The notes under the pieces were generated by a model, which worked only from the letters and a program-made list of their open reading frames with translations, was not told the origin of the DNA and searched no databases. DNA of 12,868 nt. Origin: Oscillospiraceae bacterium (GTDB taxonomy: Bacteria; Bacillota; Clostridia; Oscillospirales; Oscillospiraceae). The position numbers were made by a program, and so were the translations under genes. Location: positions 1-12,868 of the forward strand of contig JAFQSI010000262.1 in assembly GCA_017409645.1 (NCBI GenBank), given 5' to 3'. Positions within the stretch are counted from its first letter, which is position 1, and each line of letters starts with the position of its first letter. Below are positions 11,528 through 12,868 of the stretch, piece by piece.

Positions 11528-11709
11528 TGCTTATCGGTTTTACTCAGCATGAGCTGAAAGCGACTCTTGGCCCCCTCGTTTTGAGGGGGCTGTCAGCGAA
11601 GCTGACTGGGGGAGTGTCCTACCATTGGCGGCACACCCCCTCCACCGCTTCGCGGTCCCCCTCCCCCTGTGGGGGAGGCAAGAGCGGTGCTGACTTAAGC
11701 CGATAAGCA
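11528..11709. mobile_element. MITE-like palindromic element, about 182 bp
   Basis: Ends are imperfect terminal inverted repeats: TGCTTATCGG at 11528-11537 and its complement at 11700-11709, extended inward to about 21 bp with three mismatches (both reach TCAGCA/TGCTGA). Inside, two further inverted arms of about 53 bases (CTCTTGGCCCCC... from 11565 and its counterpart ending GGCAAGAG near 11684) contain the hairpins CCCCCTC/GAGGGGG and GTCAGC-GAA-GCTGAC. The internal GC is high while the flanks are A/T rich; runs of the form ATTTTATT/ATTTTTATT on both sides might be an imperfect target duplication. It has no transposase ORF. Similar CCCCC/GTCAGCGAAGCTGAC elements are, from memory, common in gut Clostridia, but no database was searched. 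Confidence 0.7.
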
Positions 11710-11779
11710 TTTTTATTTTTAAATCATTTCGCCTATATTTTACCAAAGTGTCATTTGTATCATATTTTAGATTCCAGTC

Positions 11780-11809
11780 AAAAAGGCTCTGCCGTGCGGC
11801 AGAGCCTTT
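11780..11809 (-). terminator. intrinsic terminator of the phosphoglycerol transferase gene
   Basis: AAAGGCTCTGCC (11782-11793) pairs with GGCAGAGCCTTT (11798-11809) around a 4-base loop, and the minus strand continues in T's. It starts three bases after the stop codon. The stretch 11710-11779 between MITE and terminator is A/T rich and holds nothing else I can support. Confidence 0.92.
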
Positions 11810-11811
11810 GC

Positions 11812-12868
11812 TCATTCCTCGTCTCCCAGTCCCAGGAAGCGGTCGTTGTAGAACTCGGAGCGCTTCTGCAGCTCCCAGTCCAGGGCCTCGAAGCCATACA
11901 TTTCGCACAGCGTCTGCTTGTCGGAGAACAGGTTGGTGCCCAGACCCAGACGGTCGCCCTGGATCTCAACGCCCATGGCCGCCAGGGTGGTGGGGAACAT
12001 GTCGAAGGTGCCGAATTCCCGGTTCTTCTCCCGGACAGGCTCCACGGCGGGGTTGATGATGCAGTTGTAGACCGTGCGCAGGTAGTTCTCGTCCACATCC
12101 TGCATGAAGTCGGGGTCCATGGTCAGATGGTCTCCGCACAGGACGATGGTGGTGTTCTCATAGAAGGGCTGCTCCTGGATCCACCCGATGAACTCATAGA
12201 GCATACGGCTGGAGCAGCGCATGACGGTGGGATACCGCTCGGGATACTCGTTCTGACATTCCTTGCAGCGGTAGCCGTCGGGGAAATGGGTGTCGCAGGT
12301 GAGCATGGTGAAGTTAAAGGGCTCTCCCTGGCTGGCCAGGGCGGTCAGCTCCAGCTTGGCAGCGGCGAAGAGCTTGGCATCCTCAAAGCCCCACCAGACC
12401 CGGTAATCCTCGGGCAGCCAGCCCCGCTCCTTCAGGGTCTTCAGGTCCACGATGTTGTAGTTGCCGTGTTCCAGGAAGTAGGACTCCCGGCCGCCGAACT
12501 CCGCATCGGAGCCGACGAGCAGCGTCTGGTTGTAGCCCGCATCCTCCAGGACCTCGCCGATGGAGACAACGCCGGGCATATAGCCGTTCTTGCCGCCGAA
12601 GTACTCGGCCTCCAGGGGGACCTGGACATTGATGCCGGAGGTCTGGGTCACCATGGCTGCCGCAGTCCAGGTGGTGCCGGAGAAGCTCAGGGCACCGCCC
12701 ACGCCGTCGTCGTTGGAGAAGTTGACGTTCTCCTGGGCCAGCATGGTCAGCTCCGGGATGAAGTTGTCATAAATGGGGCCGCCGGCCTCCGTTTCGCCGA
12801 AGGTCGTCTCCATGCTCTCCAGGAATATGTAGATCAGGTTCCGCTTCTGCTCGGGGAAGGTCAGCTGG
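11812..12868 (-). CDS. OpgB/MdoB-type phosphoglycerol transferase (LtaS/sulfatase superfamily), partial
   Basis: The C-terminal 351 residues of an alkaline-phosphatase-superfamily enzyme; the 5' part, with the expected membrane spans, lies beyond the right edge. The in-window protein begins QLTFPEQKRNLIYIFLESMETTFG, the first metal-binding strand (E17). The catalytic-threonine region reads GTTWTAAAMVTQTSG (about 64-78), closer to the OpgB form (GTGWTIAGMVASQ) than to LtaS. Further metal-site segments are CDTHFPDG (H194) and LCGDHLTMD (D246, H247). Cys-rich YRCKECQNEYPERY (about 199-212) also recalls OpgB. The family transfers phosphoglycerol from phosphatidylglycerol to glycans (osmoregulated glucans) or builds lipoteichoic acid; in a Gram-positive the acceptor is probably a glycolipid or teichoic polymer. 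The ATG at 12813 is internal, not a start. Confidence 0.9.
   Translation of the reverse strand, partial: QLTFPEQKRNLIYIFLESMETTFGETEAGGPIYDNFIPELTMLAQENVNFSNDDGVGGALSFSGTTWTAAAMVTQTSGINVQVPLEAEYFGGKNGYMPGVVSIGEVLEDAGYNQTLLVGSDAEFGGRESYFLEHGNYNIVDLKTLKERGWLPEDYRVWWGFEDAKLFAAAKLELTALASQGEPFNFTMLTCDTHFPDGYRCKECQNEYPERYPTVMRCSSRMLYEFIGWIQEQPFYENTTIVLCGDHLTMDPDFMQDVDENYLRTVYNCIINPAVEPVREKNREFGTFDMFPTTLAAMGVEIQGDRLGLGTNLFSDKQTLCEMYGFEALDWELQKRSEFYNDRFLGLGDEE

Noticed and set aside
11540..11908. 122-codon minus-strand ORF across the MITE-like element
   Set aside because: It runs through the palindromic element, a terminator and the end of the transferase gene; no ribosome site.

Overview
The window looks like a chromosomal segment from a GC-rich, Gram-positive gut-type Clostridium, most likely of the Oscillospirales (Oscillibacter/Lawsonibacter/Flavonifractor-like). 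This placement is inference. It rests on the Firmicutes form of S12, AGGAGG ribosome sites, GCC/CTG/AAG-rich codon use, the presence of DivIVA-like, DUF1292, DacF-type and XRE-membrane proteins, and several short palindromic repeat types between genes. No phage, plasmid, CRISPR or complete transposon is visible. Most of the window is ordinary housekeeping sequence; the unusual material lies between the genes.

Layout. (1) 1-942: the end of a possible + gene, then the minus-strand pair L7Ae/YbxF-like protein and S12 (rpsL), a fragment of the str ribosomal operon with neither rpoBC upstream nor rpsG/fusA directly downstream. (2) 943-2768: plus-strand ridA and an orphan protein with a C-terminal HEPN-like RxxxxH motif; each gene is preceded by an AT-rich hairpin made of roughly 7-base repeats. 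(3) 2760-5222: alanine racemase (alr), probably starting at a TTG, overlapping by ATGA with a membrane-anchored phosphodiester glycosidase (NAGPA-type) gene. (4) 5223-6200: a NUDIX hydrolase gene (minus) and a DUF1292 gene (plus) fired by divergent promoters whose -35 boxes sit at the two ends of one perfect palindrome. (5) 6231-7137: a DivIVA-like coiled-coil protein (minus) and tRNA-Arg(CCG) (plus). (6) 7139-7807: the tRNA terminator, a striking mirrored array of small hairpins separated by GTGAAG/CTTCAC hexamers, and an orphan four-helix-bundle protein. (7) 7841-9734: an XRE regulator with a membrane tail and, downstream, a D-Ala-D-Ala carboxypeptidase (minus). (8) 9735-10920: operator-like dyads, then a KDPG-aldolase fused to a VOC/glyoxalase-like domain. 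(9) 10927-11809: a small membrane protein, a possible tiny upstream ORF and a ~182-bp MITE-like element with imperfect 21-bp terminal inverted repeats. (10) 11812-end: an OpgB/MdoB-type phosphoglycerol transferase that runs off the right edge.

Functional themes: cell-envelope work (alr makes D-Ala, DacF trims D-Ala from peptidoglycan, OpgB/LtaS-type transferase handles phosphoglycerol polymers, phosphodiester glycosidase may act on surface glycans, DivIVA-like protein may act in growth or division), translation (S12, L7Ae-like, tRNA-Arg) and metabolite repair or sugar-acid catabolism (RidA, NUDIX, KDPG aldolase). The best leads are the mirrored hairpin array, the MITE-like element, the shared palindrome between divergent promoters, and the orphan HEPN-like protein.
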